Positions 31,397 to 41,810 of a stretch of 64,000 nt of DNA are shown here, piece after piece. The stretch is from assembly GCA_001599755.1 (NCBI GenBank), contig BCHX01000001.1, positions 3,472,001 through 3,536,000 on the forward strand, given 5' to 3'. The notes under the pieces were generated by a model that saw only the letters and a list, made by a program, of their open reading frames with translations, ran no database searches and was not told the origin of the DNA. Position 1 is the stretch's first letter; the number at the start of each line of letters is the position of its first letter. The DNA comes from Gliomastix tumulicola. Taxonomy: Eukaryota; Ascomycota; Sordariomycetes; Hypocreales; Bionectriaceae. Position numbers and translations under genes: made by a program.

Positions 31397-33589
31397 ATGC
31401 CTCTCGATATCGAAGATATCCTACGAAAAAAGAAAGCCGCCGACGCGGCAGCCGCGAAACCGAGATTCATCCCAAAGGCCGAGCGCGAGCGCCTAGCAGC
31501 CGAGAAGTCGAAGCAAGATGAATCCGACAAGAAACGCAAGCTAGAAGAGGAGAAGCAGCGCCGCGACGAGGACGAGCGCAAGTGGAGGGCCGGGCAGCCA
31601 AACGGCAACGGCAGTGCGACCAACGGCACCGGTCCCCGGGGCGGCCCAGCCTCCTCAGACGCCGCCCCGACGGGGCCCAGGGCCATGAACAACAGCGAGC
31701 ACGGGAGAGACCGTCATCATCATCATCATCACCGCGACCGCAGAGACGCGCGGAGGGCGGACAAGGCGGAGAAGGCGAAAGCCGACCAGCGCTCCGCGGA
31801 GGAGATCGAGGCGTCGCTGCTGCGGTCGCGGTACCTCGGCCCCGAGGTGAACAAGCAGTCCAACTTCTCCGCCAAGAAGAAGCGCATGCGGACGACGGAG
31901 AAGAAGTTCAACTTTGAGTGGGACGCCGACGAGGATACGTGGCGGGACAACGACCCGCTGTACGCAGACCAAGCGGCGAACCGCACGTCCACCATCACCG
32001 GCGTGGGCGGCGAGTTCGACAAGGAGGCCGAGGAGCGCGCGCGCAAGAGAGCGAGGATGATCGAGCAGCGGGATCCGGAGAACGGCAAGGAGAGGGCGCA
32101 GGGCTTCATGGAGGACTTCTACAGGGCCAAGGAGAAGGCCAGGGAGCGGGCCGAGAGGACAGGCCTGGGCCGGCGCTGGACAGAGAAGTCGTTGAGTGAG
32201 ATGCGGGAGCGAGACTGGCGCATCTTCAAGGAGGACTTCGGCATCAGCACCAAGGGCGGCCTCATACCGAACCCCATGCGGAACTGGCAGGAGTCCGGGC
32301 TGCCACCGCGTCTGCTGGAGATTGTCGACAGCGTGGGATACAAGGAACCTACCCCCATTCAGCGAGCGGCCATCCCTGTCGCGTTACAAGCCCGAGACCT
32401 CATCGGCGTTGCCGTGACAGGTTCAGGAAAGACGGCAGCCTTCCTGCTCCCCTTACTCGTCTACATCTCCGACCTGCCCCCTCTCACCGAAACCAACAAG
32501 AACGACGGCCCGTACGCCCTCATCATCGCCCCCACCCGTGAGCTGGTGCAGCAGATCGAGACGGAAGCCCGCAAGTTCGCCCAGCCGCTCGGCTTCCGCG
32601 TCGTGAGCATCGTCGGTGGGCACTCCCTCGAGGAGCAGGTCTTCTCGCTGCGCAACGGCGCCGAGATCATCGTGGCGACGCCGGGCCGTCTCGTCGACTG
32701 CATCGAGCGCCGGCTGCTGGTCCTCTCGCAGTGCTGCTACATCATCATGGACGAGGCGGACCGGATGATCGACATGGGCTTCGACGAGGCCGTCAACAAG
32801 ATCCTCGACGCGCTGCCCGTCACCAACGAGAAGCCCGACACCGACGAGGCCGAGGACGCGAAGCTGATGAAGCGCTACCTCGGCGGGCGCGACCGCTACC
32901 GCCAGACCATGATGTACACGGCCACGATGCCGGCCCAGGTCGAGAAGATTGCCCGCAAGTACCTCCGCCGCCCCGCGACCGTCACCATCGGAAACGCCGG
33001 CGAGGCCGTCGACACGGTCGAGCAGCGCGTCGAGTTCGTCCCCGGCGAGGACCGCCGCAAGAAGCGCCTGGGGGAGATCCTCGGCTCCGACGCCTTCGCG
33101 CCGCCCATCATCGTCTTCGTCAACATCAAGCGCAACTGCGACGCCGTCGCCCGCGACATCAAGCACATGGGCTGGTCCACCGTCACCCTGCACGGCTCCA
33201 AGACCCAGGAGCAGCGAGAGGCCGCCCTGGCCTCGGTCCGCTCCGGCCAGACCCAGGTCCTCGTCGCCACCGATCTCGCCGGTCGTGGTATCGACGTCCC
33301 CGACGTCTCGCTCGTCGTCAACTTCAACATGGCCACGTCCATCGAGAGCTATACCCATCGTGTCGGTCGTACTGGTCGTGCGGGCAAGAGCGGTGTCGCC
33401 ATCACCTTCCTGGGCAGCGAGGACAACGACGTGCTCTGGGAGCTCAAGCAGATGCTCAGCAAGAGCTCCATCTCCAAGGTTCCGGAGGAGCTCAAGAGAC
33501 ACGAGGCCGCTCAGTCGAAACCCGTTCGCGGCGGCGGCAGCGGCGGCGGTGCAAAGAAGGAGGAGACTGGACCGAGAATTGGTCGCTAA
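31397..33589 (+). CDS. PRP28: Pre-mRNA-splicing DEAD-box helicase Prp28
   Basis: A 730-residue, intronless ATPase that removes U1 from the 5' splice site so that U6 can pair there. The start MPLDIEDILRKKKAADAAAA is the family's usual N-terminus. The next 230 residues are highly charged, with a HHHHHH run and RS/RD-type repeats. LRSRYLGPEVNKQSNFSAKK and FNFEWDADEDTW are typical Prp28 landmarks. The helicase core has IQRAAIPVALQARDLIGVAV, TGSGKTAAF (Walker A), PTRELVQQIE, TPGRLVDCIE, MDEADRMIDMGF (DEAD), YTATMP, VFVNIKRNCDAVA, ATDLAGRGIDVPDV and HRVGRTGRAGKSG. A glycine-rich tail closes the protein. It is complete. Confidence 0.96.
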   Translation: MPLDIEDILRKKKAADAAAAKPRFIPKAERERLAAEKSKQDESDKKRKLEEEKQRRDEDERKWRAGQPNGNGSATNGTGPRGGPASSDAAPTGPRAMNNSEHGRDRHHHHHHRDRRDARRADKAEKAKADQRSAEEIEASLLRSRYLGPEVNKQSNFSAKKKRMRTTEKKFNFEWDADEDTWRDNDPLYADQAANRTSTITGVGGEFDKEAEERARKRARMIEQRDPENGKERAQGFMEDFYRAKEKARERAERTGLGRRWTEKSLSEMRERDWRIFKEDFGISTKGGLIPNPMRNWQESGLPPRLLEIVDSVGYKEPTPIQRAAIPVALQARDLIGVAVTGSGKTAAFLLPLLVYISDLPPLTETNKNDGPYALIIAPTRELVQQIETEARKFAQPLGFRVVSIVGGHSLEEQVFSLRNGAEIIVATPGRLVDCIERRLLVLSQCCYIIMDEADRMIDMGFDEAVNKILDALPVTNEKPDTDEAEDAKLMKRYLGGRDRYRQTMMYTATMPAQVEKIARKYLRRPATVTIGNAGEAVDTVEQRVEFVPGEDRRKKRLGEILGSDAFAPPIIVFVNIKRNCDAVARDIKHMGWSTVTLHGSKTQEQREAALASVRSGQTQVLVATDLAGRGIDVPDVSLVVNFNMATSIESYTHRVGRTGRAGKSGVAITFLGSEDNDVLWELKQMLSKSSISKVPEELKRHEAAQSKPVRGGGSGGGAKKEETGPRIGR

Positions 33590-33848
33590 TGTATTTAAAG
33601 AAAAAAAAGAGAGAGACTCTAGTACTAATCGCAATTGCGAATGAAGACATTAATGATTATTCTCGAGTAGTAAAGGGGTGAAGACGAATGTAGTCACTGT
33701 GTGAGTGAAGTGAGATTAGTAACCGTGGATTATCATGATCTATTTCTCCTTTTTGGCTGTCTGGCTCCAACATGTTGTATTTCTGTAAACATGCTTTCTA
33801 ACTTGACCTGTCTGATCCTCACATTTTTCTTTTACGCATCCTTTACAT

Positions 33849-36800
33849 CTACTCCAGCTTCAGCTGCTGGAACTGCTGAATCGTCTCCTCGAACGTCTTG
33901 GCCTCCTGCTTGACCTCAGCCAGCTTAGCCTCATCTGCCTCCTGGACGGCAGGCGAGACCTTCTCCTTGTAGCTAGGGTCAAGGAAGATCTTCTTCTGCT
34001 TCTTGATGTTGGCGACGGCCTTGTCCAGCTTCTTCTGGGCCTTGGCGATCTCAGCATCCATGTCGACACGGCCCTTGACGTAGAGGTACGCGGCGGCAGT
34101 GGTGGAAACTGGGTAAGAGACGCTGCCGGCCGGGCGAGCAGCATCCGGGCCCAGGAGATGGACCTTGTCGACGCCCTTGCCCGCGAGCGACTTGATGGAC
34201 GCAACCTGCTCCGTGACAGTCTTGAAAGACGTCTCGTCATACGCTTGGATGGTCACTGCCGTACTGGTTAGAAGGTGATCTGGCGTGCTGGTAATTGGGT
34301 AACAAATGATACTCACCATCAGCGTTCTCCTTGAGGGAGTACTCGGCCATCAGCGATCGCGCAGCCTTGGTGCACTCAAGAACAAGCTCATATGCAGCCT
34401 CAGACGCGGGGTCATCAAGAGCCTCGTTGTACGTTGGGTACGCGGCAACCATAATCGACTTAGTCTCATCATTTGGCCTTCTCGGCATCCTCTGCCACAT
34501 CTCCTCCGTGATGAAGGGCATGAAGGGATGGATCAGCGTCAAGGCCGCCTCCAGGGCAGTGTAGAGGGTCTGGAGGGCGGACTGGCGCTCCTCTTCGGTA
34601 CCATCTCGGATGATGGCCTTGGAGTTCTCGATGAAGACATCACACAGCTCTCCGTACCAGTATCGGTAGACGATGATGGTAGCCTTGGAGAACTCGCGCT
34701 CCGCCAAAGCAGCGTTGATGTCCCGAGTCGCAGCATTCATCTTGTGCTGAATCCATCGCTCGGCGAGAGTCTTGCCAGGAGCGGCGCCAGCCTTGGCTGA
34801 CGGCTTGAAATCCTCTGGCAAGCTTCCGAGGACGTACTTCGTAGCTTGGAACTGGTCGACTTGTTAACTTTTACTGCCTACCACATGTAGATGAGGAGCT
34901 CATGGACTTACGATCTTGTTGCAGAACTTGCGGTAGGCGTGAATACTAGAGTCGGTCAGTATATCTAAGACAGTAACCCCTGTTGGGTCGGCAAACTTAC
35001 ACCTTGACGTCGAGGTTGATATCACCTCCACCAGTGGAAGCATTGCACATGGTGAACCTCAAAGCGTCGGCACCGCACTGAGGGATACCATCGGGGAACG
35101 CCGTCTTCTGGTACTTGGTGGCCTTGGCGACCTCGCTAGGATGCAGGTTGCCTTGGTGCAGCTTCTCATGCAGTGCCTCGAGCTGGATACCGAAGATGAC
35201 ATCCAGGGGGTCGATGACATTGCCGAGACTCTTACTCATCTTCCGTCCTTCAGAGTCACGGACGAGACTATGGCAGTAAACCTCGGTGAAGGGGACCTTG
35301 CCCGTCATCTTCAAGCCAAGCATGATCATCCTTGCAATCCAGAAGAACAGGATGTCCCAACCAGTCTCGAGGACAGACGTCGGGTACAGCTTCTCAAGGT
35401 CGTGCGTCTGCTTGGGCCAGCCAAGCGTGCTGAACGGCCACAGACCAGAGGAGAACCAGGCTAGTCAGGTCGGATTAGCATGGCATACATACACTGACAT
35501 ATGTATGGTTCAAGGAAAAATACTCACTGTCCAAAACATCCTCATCCTGCTCCAGGGTGAAGGTTTTGCCGGGGAGGGCAGCCTTCGCCTTCTGCTCTGC
35601 CTCCTCCTTCGTCCGCCCAGAGAACCAAAGCTTGTCATTGGCCGTATCAGAGGGCTCACCGTCGATTCTCGCAAAGTAGACAGGGCAGCGATGACCCCAC
35701 CACAGCTGACGACTGATGCACCAGTCGTTGATATCCTCCAACCAGCGGTAGTAGCTCCTCTCGGCAGTGTCAGGCTTTATCTTGATCTCGCCGCTTCGGA
35801 CAACCTCGAGAGCGGGCTTGGCCAGCTCCTTCATCCGAACCCACCACTGTGGCTTCATGAGGGGCTCGATAATGTCCTTGGACTTGCTGCAGAGGGGGAC
35901 CTTCATGGCATTGTCCTTCTTGTCGACATAGAGGCCCTTCTCCTTGAGTGCATCCTGGACGGCGTATCGGACGTCGAAGCGCTTCTGGCCCTGGTAAGGA
36001 CCAGCATTCTCGTTCATCAGACCGTCATCCGTCAGGATGTTGATGAACTCAAGGTTGTGCCTCTGGCCGAGGGTGAAATCATTGGGGTCATGGGCGGGCG
36101 TGAGTTTCACAGCACCGGTTCCGAACTCCATGTCAACATAGTCGTCGGCAATGATAGGTAGTTTGCGTCCCGGGATGAAGGGGTGAGTTGCCGTCTTTCC
36201 AATGAGATGCTTGTACCTCTCATCGTTAGGATGGACGGCAATACCACTATCACCCAGCATTGTCTCGACACGAGTGGTGGCAACCTCAATCTTCTCGTCC
36301 GACCCTTCGACGGGGTAGAGGAAGTGAACAATGACACCGAACTCGACCTTCTTCTCATAGCCCGGGACATCGAGAAGTGTGCGCCCAGTCAGCTCCTTGT
36401 TGTCGACCTCGAGGTTAGAAAGCGCTGTGTTGAGCTTGGTGCACCAGTTGACCAGGCGGTTCGCGCGATAGATGACACCTTCCTCGTGTAGTTGAACGAA
36501 GGTCTCTGTAACGGCAGCTGAGAGGTTCGCATCCATGGTGAAAGCCTCTCTGCTCCAGTCGAAAGACGAACCCAGCCGGGTCAACGCCTTGTTGATTCTC
36601 TTGTGGTACTCATCCTTCCACTCCCAGACGGTGTCGATGAACTTCTCTCGGCCCAGGTCGTGTCTCGTCTTCTGCTGGCGTCTCCAGAGCATGTTCTCGA
36701 CAACGCTCTGCGTCGAGATACCGGCGTGGTCGCAGCCCGGAAGCCAGAGCGTCGTCTTGCCCTGCATACGGTTCCACCGAACCATGACATCCTGGAGTGA

Positions 36801-37685
36801 GTCACCCAGCGCATGGCCCATGTGGAGAGCACCGGTAACGTTGGGAGGAGGGTGGACAATGACGAAGCTTCCCGCGTCCTTGACCTCGCCGTCCTCCTTG
36901 AACTCGGGCTTGAAGAAGCCCTCCTTCTCCCACCAGCTGTACCATGCGGACTCGACGGCGAGGGGGTTGTATGCCTTGAAATGGGGGTCTTCGAACGATC
37001 GGATGCGCTTCTTCTCGCCCTCGGGGGTCTCCTCGACGTAGTCGGGGAGGACCTCCTCAACCTTCTTCTCCTTGACCTTCTTCTCCTTGGCGGGAGCGGC
37101 AGCCTGAGCGGCAGCCTTCGCCTTCTTGGCCTCTAGTTTGGCCGCCTTCTCGGCTCGCTTTCGCTCCTTTTCCACTGTAGATGGGCAGCACGACGAGGCT
37201 TAGCAATGGCACGTGAGGTATCGCAGAGAGCCCGGGAACGGGCTGTTGGTCCAGGACGACGACTTACACTCCTTCTCAGTTTTGACCTTGGGAGCAGCGC
37301 CATCAGTCCCGGCGTCCTTTCCTGCGGCGTGTAGTCCAGTCGAGTTGTCCTGGGTGGTCTGTGAAACATCCTGCTTGACATCGGCGGGGACTGTGGGCGG
37401 GGTATTGGTAGCATCGTCGAGGCCCTCGGGGGCTCCAACTGCACCAAGACGAGGTCAGCTTTCTCCTTCCATCGAGGCGGGACTATCTTTGTAGGATGTG
37501 CTCCTGGGAGCTGGGCAGCACTGACTGGGATTGCCTCGGCCGCTGTTGGTGGCCATGGTCGCGACTGTCGCTACGGCAGCTGAAGCTGTGGCACTCAATG
37601 GACGTCTTGGGGAAACGGATCGCACACGAAGTGCCCGGACAGCGAGTCTGAACGTCGTGGTGGGAAAGATGAAAAGCGAAGCCAC
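33849..37685 (-). CDS. VAS1: Valyl-tRNA synthetase, likely dual mitochondrial/cytosolic
   Basis: A 1,137-residue class I synthetase in seven exons: 37685-37526, 37438-37268, 37174-35528, 35460-35001, 34945-34912, 34851-34317, 34255-33849. The first 43 residues (MASLFIFPTTTFRLAVRALR...) are Arg/Ser-rich with no acids, a mitochondrial presequence. A second in-frame ATG at 37556 (MATNSGRGNP) would give the cytosolic form, as in yeast VAS1. Signature motifs: PPPNVTGALHMGHAL (HIGH), GCDHAGISTQSVVE, the editing-domain region with ATTRVETMLGD, WCISRQLWWGHRCP, GRKMSKSLGNVIDP (KMSKS), the anticodon-binding HPFMPFITEEMWQR, and a C-terminal coiled coil (KGRVDMDAEIAKAQKKLDKA). Exon 5 is only 34 nt. All joins restore conserved residues. 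Confidence 0.96.
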
Positions 37686-37714
37686 ACGGTGAAGTGGCTT
37701 CTAGATGTCAAAAA

Positions 37715-37729
37715 CCAATGGAAACCAAT
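37715..37729 (-). promoter_or_regulatory. Tandem CCAAT boxes upstream of ValRS
   Basis: Two copies of ACCAATGG lie 10 bp apart (CCAAT at 37715-37719 and 37725-37729 on the plus strand; ATTGG on the gene strand). They are only 30-44 bp before the first ValRS ATG. They match the binding site of the CCAAT-binding HAP complex. Confidence 0.45.
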
Positions 37730-38002
37730 GGTGGGGTTGGGGGGAGAATTGCAGTCCGAGTAGCGGGCCAGCAGATGAGTCAAGGCCTGACTTAGTCGTG
37801 GAAGGTGGGATGCACAAAAAATCACCGATGTCGATAAGGCAGGAGGAGGAGGAGGGGTCCTTCTGTGGCGCAGGCGGATCGGCTCCATCCGGCTACCCTA
37901 GATGCATGTGGCGCAGCACTCGTTTCTGACTACCCTGCAGGCACAATAGCCTTCTTTACGACTCTCGTACACGATTTCCATACTACCCCGATAGTCTTCT
38001 GT

Positions 38003-40750
38003 CTAGAAAGGCAAGTGGTCGTTCCCCAACAGGTCCATCATCTGCTGATTCAAGGTAAACCAATTTCCCAACTGCATTGCCTGATCATATCCCTGTTGTT
38101 CTCCATTCCCCTCGAAGTCAGCGTGCTCAGAGAACATGCCCACGCCCATCTGACTATCCTCTCCAGCTGCCGCTGTCGGCTCCCCGTGAGTCAGGCCGCC
38201 GTGCCCTGGATGTGCGCCCCCTCCAACGCCGAGAGAGCCGAGATAGTCGCCCATCCTCGTCCTGAGCTCTGCTGCATACGGCTGTGACGGCCCTGATGAG
38301 CTGGTCTGCACCTCGTAGTACCGCTTGGCGATGGCGTGGAAGACCTCGAATAGCCGATGGTGGTTCGCGAGGGGGCCCGGATGACGCGAGACCTCCTTGA
38401 TGGAATCCACAAAGTGACCCATGAGCGTGATGTCGTCCTCGTTGATCGTCTCGATGGCGTGGCAGAACAGCACGGTGAAGGGGACGAATGGCGAGAAGAG
38501 GATCGACCTGAACACATTCCAAAGGTGGTCTCAGCCGTCGAAAGTTCCAGTGCAAAACATCGTATGACCACCATTGCGGAGGGGACTTACCAATTCATAT
38601 ACGCCGATAACGGGACAAACCCCTCCTTGTTCAGATCGGGAGCAAGCGCGCAGTGGGAAGTGAGAGTCGCCCTGGCAGACGTGACACACTCCGTGGTGAA
38701 CATTGTTGCCGAAGGCGGTGTTGGCAAGTCGGCCCGATGTATCAGGGTCAAGAGAGACAGCTGGTGTACCGCATCGGTGCAGTGCGTGAATTCGATCACT
38801 TCTCTTGTGTTGGCATCGTTCTCTTCTCGAAGATGTGTCTCCTAGATTTTTTTAATGAGCCTCTCTCTCCATACCATACCGAAGGGGTGAATATGAGGAG
38901 TAACTAGAGGAGAGATGGGAGATACCTTCTGGAGGTTGCTTATGTGCTGAATTTCGCGAAGCTCGTTGGCTAGCTCTTGCACCATCTGCCTCCTGTAATC
39001 AAGAGGTTGACGGAGGGCTTGCACACAGTAAAGATCGCGGTAGACTCTTCCTGCCAGCCGCGCCGTCCTCACAGACAAGCTCCAGTAGCTCATTGCCAGT
39101 GCTACTTTTGGATTTCCGTGACCACCGCCGGGTGGAGGGACCGTGATATCGAACTCTGGGATCGTCGACGCGCAGCCGAGCCGGAGGCAGATGGTCTTCT
39201 CAAGGTAGTAGATTGTCCAAAAGAGTAAGCCTCTCCTGTTGGGAATGTCCTCTTGGCCCTCATCGGTGCCTCTTGCGCGCGTGTGGAATCCGAGAATATG
39301 CGAAAGATGATGTGCCGATGTAGTCAACGTCCATGTCATGAACGGCTTTGAGGTTGTGATTGCATAGATTGCCTGTGATTACGCATCAGATTTGGATGGG
39401 CCTCTAAGACGTAAAGTTGAAGAGAATAGTGGAGGGGAGGGGACGTACACCTAAAGCAAGAGCCAGAATCATTTCGTGAGTCGGTTTGAGGAAGAGTGAC
39501 TGTCGTTGAAGTGTCTTCTCGACGTTGACTGCACACCAAGCTCTATAGCTGGGCCCCTCGATTTCTGTACTTTCTGTGAGAAGTACTGGTAAATCATATT
39601 AGCAAATTTGGCCAGATCTCACCCTTATACGAGGGATATAACTCACGGTGTAAAGTCGCGTTGAGAATAATGAATTCGGCATCGCTGTAGTCTGTCGAGA
39701 AATACACCTTCAAGCACAGGTCTGATAGAGTCTGTTTTGGGAGGAGCGAGTTGACGAAGCCAACAACGAGACCTGCTGCACAACGAGCTTCAAATTAGAA
39801 AGAATGGTTCTGTGAGATATGCCCGATATTCGAATCTCAAATTCACGTACCTGGATCGCTACGTATCAGCGCCACGGACACTTCAATAGGCGGCATCTGC
39901 TGGCTCTCTCCAGCCGTCGTCGGACTGCCAGTTACAGCATCCAAGCTATCAAAGCCATTCCTGGGCGACTGCTTCTGCAGGTTCTCGATGATCTGACCGA
40001 GCGTCTGCAGCAACTCGCTCGTCTCAGGGTCAAGGCCTGCAACCTGCTGCGCAAAGTCCTTTGCCAGGGTAGACTGCGTCGAGAGCGCGGGAATGCCCTC
40101 GACTTCGACGCCAGTACCATGGCCTTCCGGGGTAGGGGAGCGGGTGGTATTGTTTCTGAGGACCTGATGTCCGTTCTGGGGCGTGTTTTGTGACGACCTG
40201 TCACGCTGCCGCTGTTCTCTTGCATGAAGAGATGCACAGGGTGAAGCAGATCCAGAACCCTTCGGCCTCGACGAGGCTCTGCTGCCATCCTCGATGATGT
40301 TCTCGACCAGCTGGTGCATGTATTCGACTCGCTGGTCAAGACTTTCGAGCTTGTCTTGGCTAGAATGTTGGGGCGATCAGCAAAACTCAAGTCTGGGAGA
40401 TCTGGTGGTGTCTAGTTAGTCAAGGAAAGGGGAGGGGATCTACAGGCTCGGCGAGGCGTTCCTTCTTTTGGGCCTCGGCATGCGATGAGACCGGGCACAT
40501 TCGGCCTCGACCCGGACGCAGTTTCTGCAGGGCGACTCGCCATCGCAGCGTATCTGGATAGTCCAAGTCAGGTGCTAGTCCCTATCTCGTATTATCAGGG
40601 GCAAACCGATAGGCAAACCTTTCGCGACCGGCAGCGGTTACACTTCACATTGGCTTTGTCAGCAGAAGAACAGCCCTCGGATTCATTCAATCAAGGCAGA
40701 AGGGCCATGTGACTTACGGCCTTGTTGACGGTTGCCGTGGCCTCCTCCAT
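38003..40750 (-). CDS. Zn2Cys6 fungal-specific transcription factor
   Basis: A 713-residue regulator in nine exons: 40750-40718, 40642-40619, 40553-40444, 40359-39851, 39772-39647, 39585-39449, 39372-38926, 38841-38591, 38507-38003. The DNA-binding cluster is spread over three exons: KACNRCRSRK, IRCDGESPC, RNC and VRVEAEC fit C-x2-C-x6-C-x5-C-x2-C-x6-C exactly, followed by a basic RPKRR linker. A short coiled coil (DKLESLDQRVEYMHQLVENI) follows for dimerisation. Residues about 230-560 form the fungal TF domain, with GFVNSLLPKQTLSDLCLKVY, FIILNATLHLLL, MILALALGAIYA, LSHILGFHTRARG, RRGLLFWTIYYLEKTICLRL and a RRQMVQELANELREIQ helix. The Gly/Gln-rich C-terminus ends LLGNDHLPF. It lies beside an ABC transporter; its target is unknown. 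Confidence 0.9.
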
Positions 40751-40842
40751 GGGATCTGCACTCTCGGGGGTCGAGGTCCAGCTGATTCAGCTAAGCCAAA
40801 GTTTGAGACTGAAACTCACGGCTGTAAAGGTAAGAGAATATT

Positions 40843-40853
40843 CCGAGTTTCCG
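40843..40853 (+). promoter_or_regulatory. CCGA/TCGG-type element, copy A
   Basis: CCGAGTTTCCG, 93 bp upstream of the transcription factor start. One base off the near-palindrome CCGAGTTTCGG. The CGG half-sites are typical of Zn2Cys6 dimer targets. Confidence 0.5.
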
Positions 40854-40913
40854 CATGTTCTCACCATGAAGGATTAAGTAAAGGGAGAGATTCAGGCCGA
40901 GAGTATGTATAGT

Positions 40914-40924
40914 CGGAGTTTCGG
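40914..40924 (+). promoter_or_regulatory. CCGA/TCGG-type element, copy B
   Basis: CGGAGTTTCGG, 71 bp further upstream than copy A and one base off the same consensus. It continues into CGCCCGCGG. Confidence 0.5.
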
Positions 40925-41099
40925 CGCCCGCGGAGAGCCGCGAACGAACACATTCCGCCCCGATGAGGCAGTACACAGTGTTACGCTAGATCGCAAACAA
41001 CATTAAGCCAGTTTTGTTTGAAATTCTTTATTTATGATTCGTATCAAGCCTGTGATATGTAACATTAAGGGTGTGACTGAGATAGATGGCGTACTGAAG

Positions 41100-41110
41100 C
41101 CGAGTTTCGG
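41100..41110 (+). promoter_or_regulatory. CCGA/TCGG-type element, copy C
   Basis: CCGAGTTTCGG, the exact consensus, inside GCCGAGTTTCGGC. It is about 350 bp upstream of the transcription factor start, and between that gene and the 3' end of the ABC transporter. Confidence 0.5.
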
Positions 41111-41810
41111 CCTCAGTTCCCGTTTGTGGGTAGGCACCTTCATCAACGCTGTCATGCCAACGACTAGGACGATTCGGCTTTTATCTTGACTCATGAAAAG
41201 CTTAGAAACTTCAAGCCGGCGATGATCGAATGGTGTCGGCGTACTTGCTGCGAGACATGACAAGCAGTCCAGCTGGAGCGACCCAGCTACACTTGCCCAT
41301 CACACTCTATTCAGGGACATCTATCGGAATAAAGGAAATTCGGCGAGCCCCGAAATGCCGGCACTAAGACATTAATTAATACACGGGCCAAGGCCGTGCT
41401 GCCCCGGCACTAAATCTTGAAGGAGCCGTTGCCGTCGACATACATCCGGCCGGGGCCCGCGGACCTTCTCAGGATCTGCAGCTATGATGAGCAAGAACCT
41501 AGAGATCGTCGATGTGATATTATTATTTCTGGGAGGTCGAGACCTCAAGTCAAAAGCATCTGTCTCGTCGCTAATCAGAGATGTTTTGTTTTATCGGCAA
41601 GTGACTCGGCTACTTTCTCCCATCTCACGCTTCGTCGTGCCACAACCGGGCAGGCAGGAAGTCGTGCATATAGAATATTAAGAGTTCTCTATACCAGTCT
41701 ATTACCAGTCTATGTCTAATATCTAGCTACTATGAAAATGAAAACCAAAAATACGAATAAATGAAAAGTAGTCTCAAGACACAAAGGGAAAATCAAGCTC
41801 GGTGAGAGCA

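Larger units (their letters stand above)
40751..41810. other. Spacer between transcription factor start and ABC transporter stop
   Basis: About 1.06 kb. It carries the three CCGA/TCGG elements above and further CGG/CCG half-sites (for example 41172-41176 and the TTCGGCG...CCGAAATGCCGG stretch at 41339-41361). No gene is visible. Confidence 0.5.

Noticed and set aside
32453..33634. 393-codon minus-strand ORF opposite PRP28
   Set aside because: Exact antisense of the conserved helicase core, with no motifs of its own.
34912..34945. 34-nt exon of ValRS as a possible mis-call
   Set aside because: It encodes IHAYRKFCNKI, conserved in the family, and is flanked by good splice sites in matching phase, so it was kept as a real exon.
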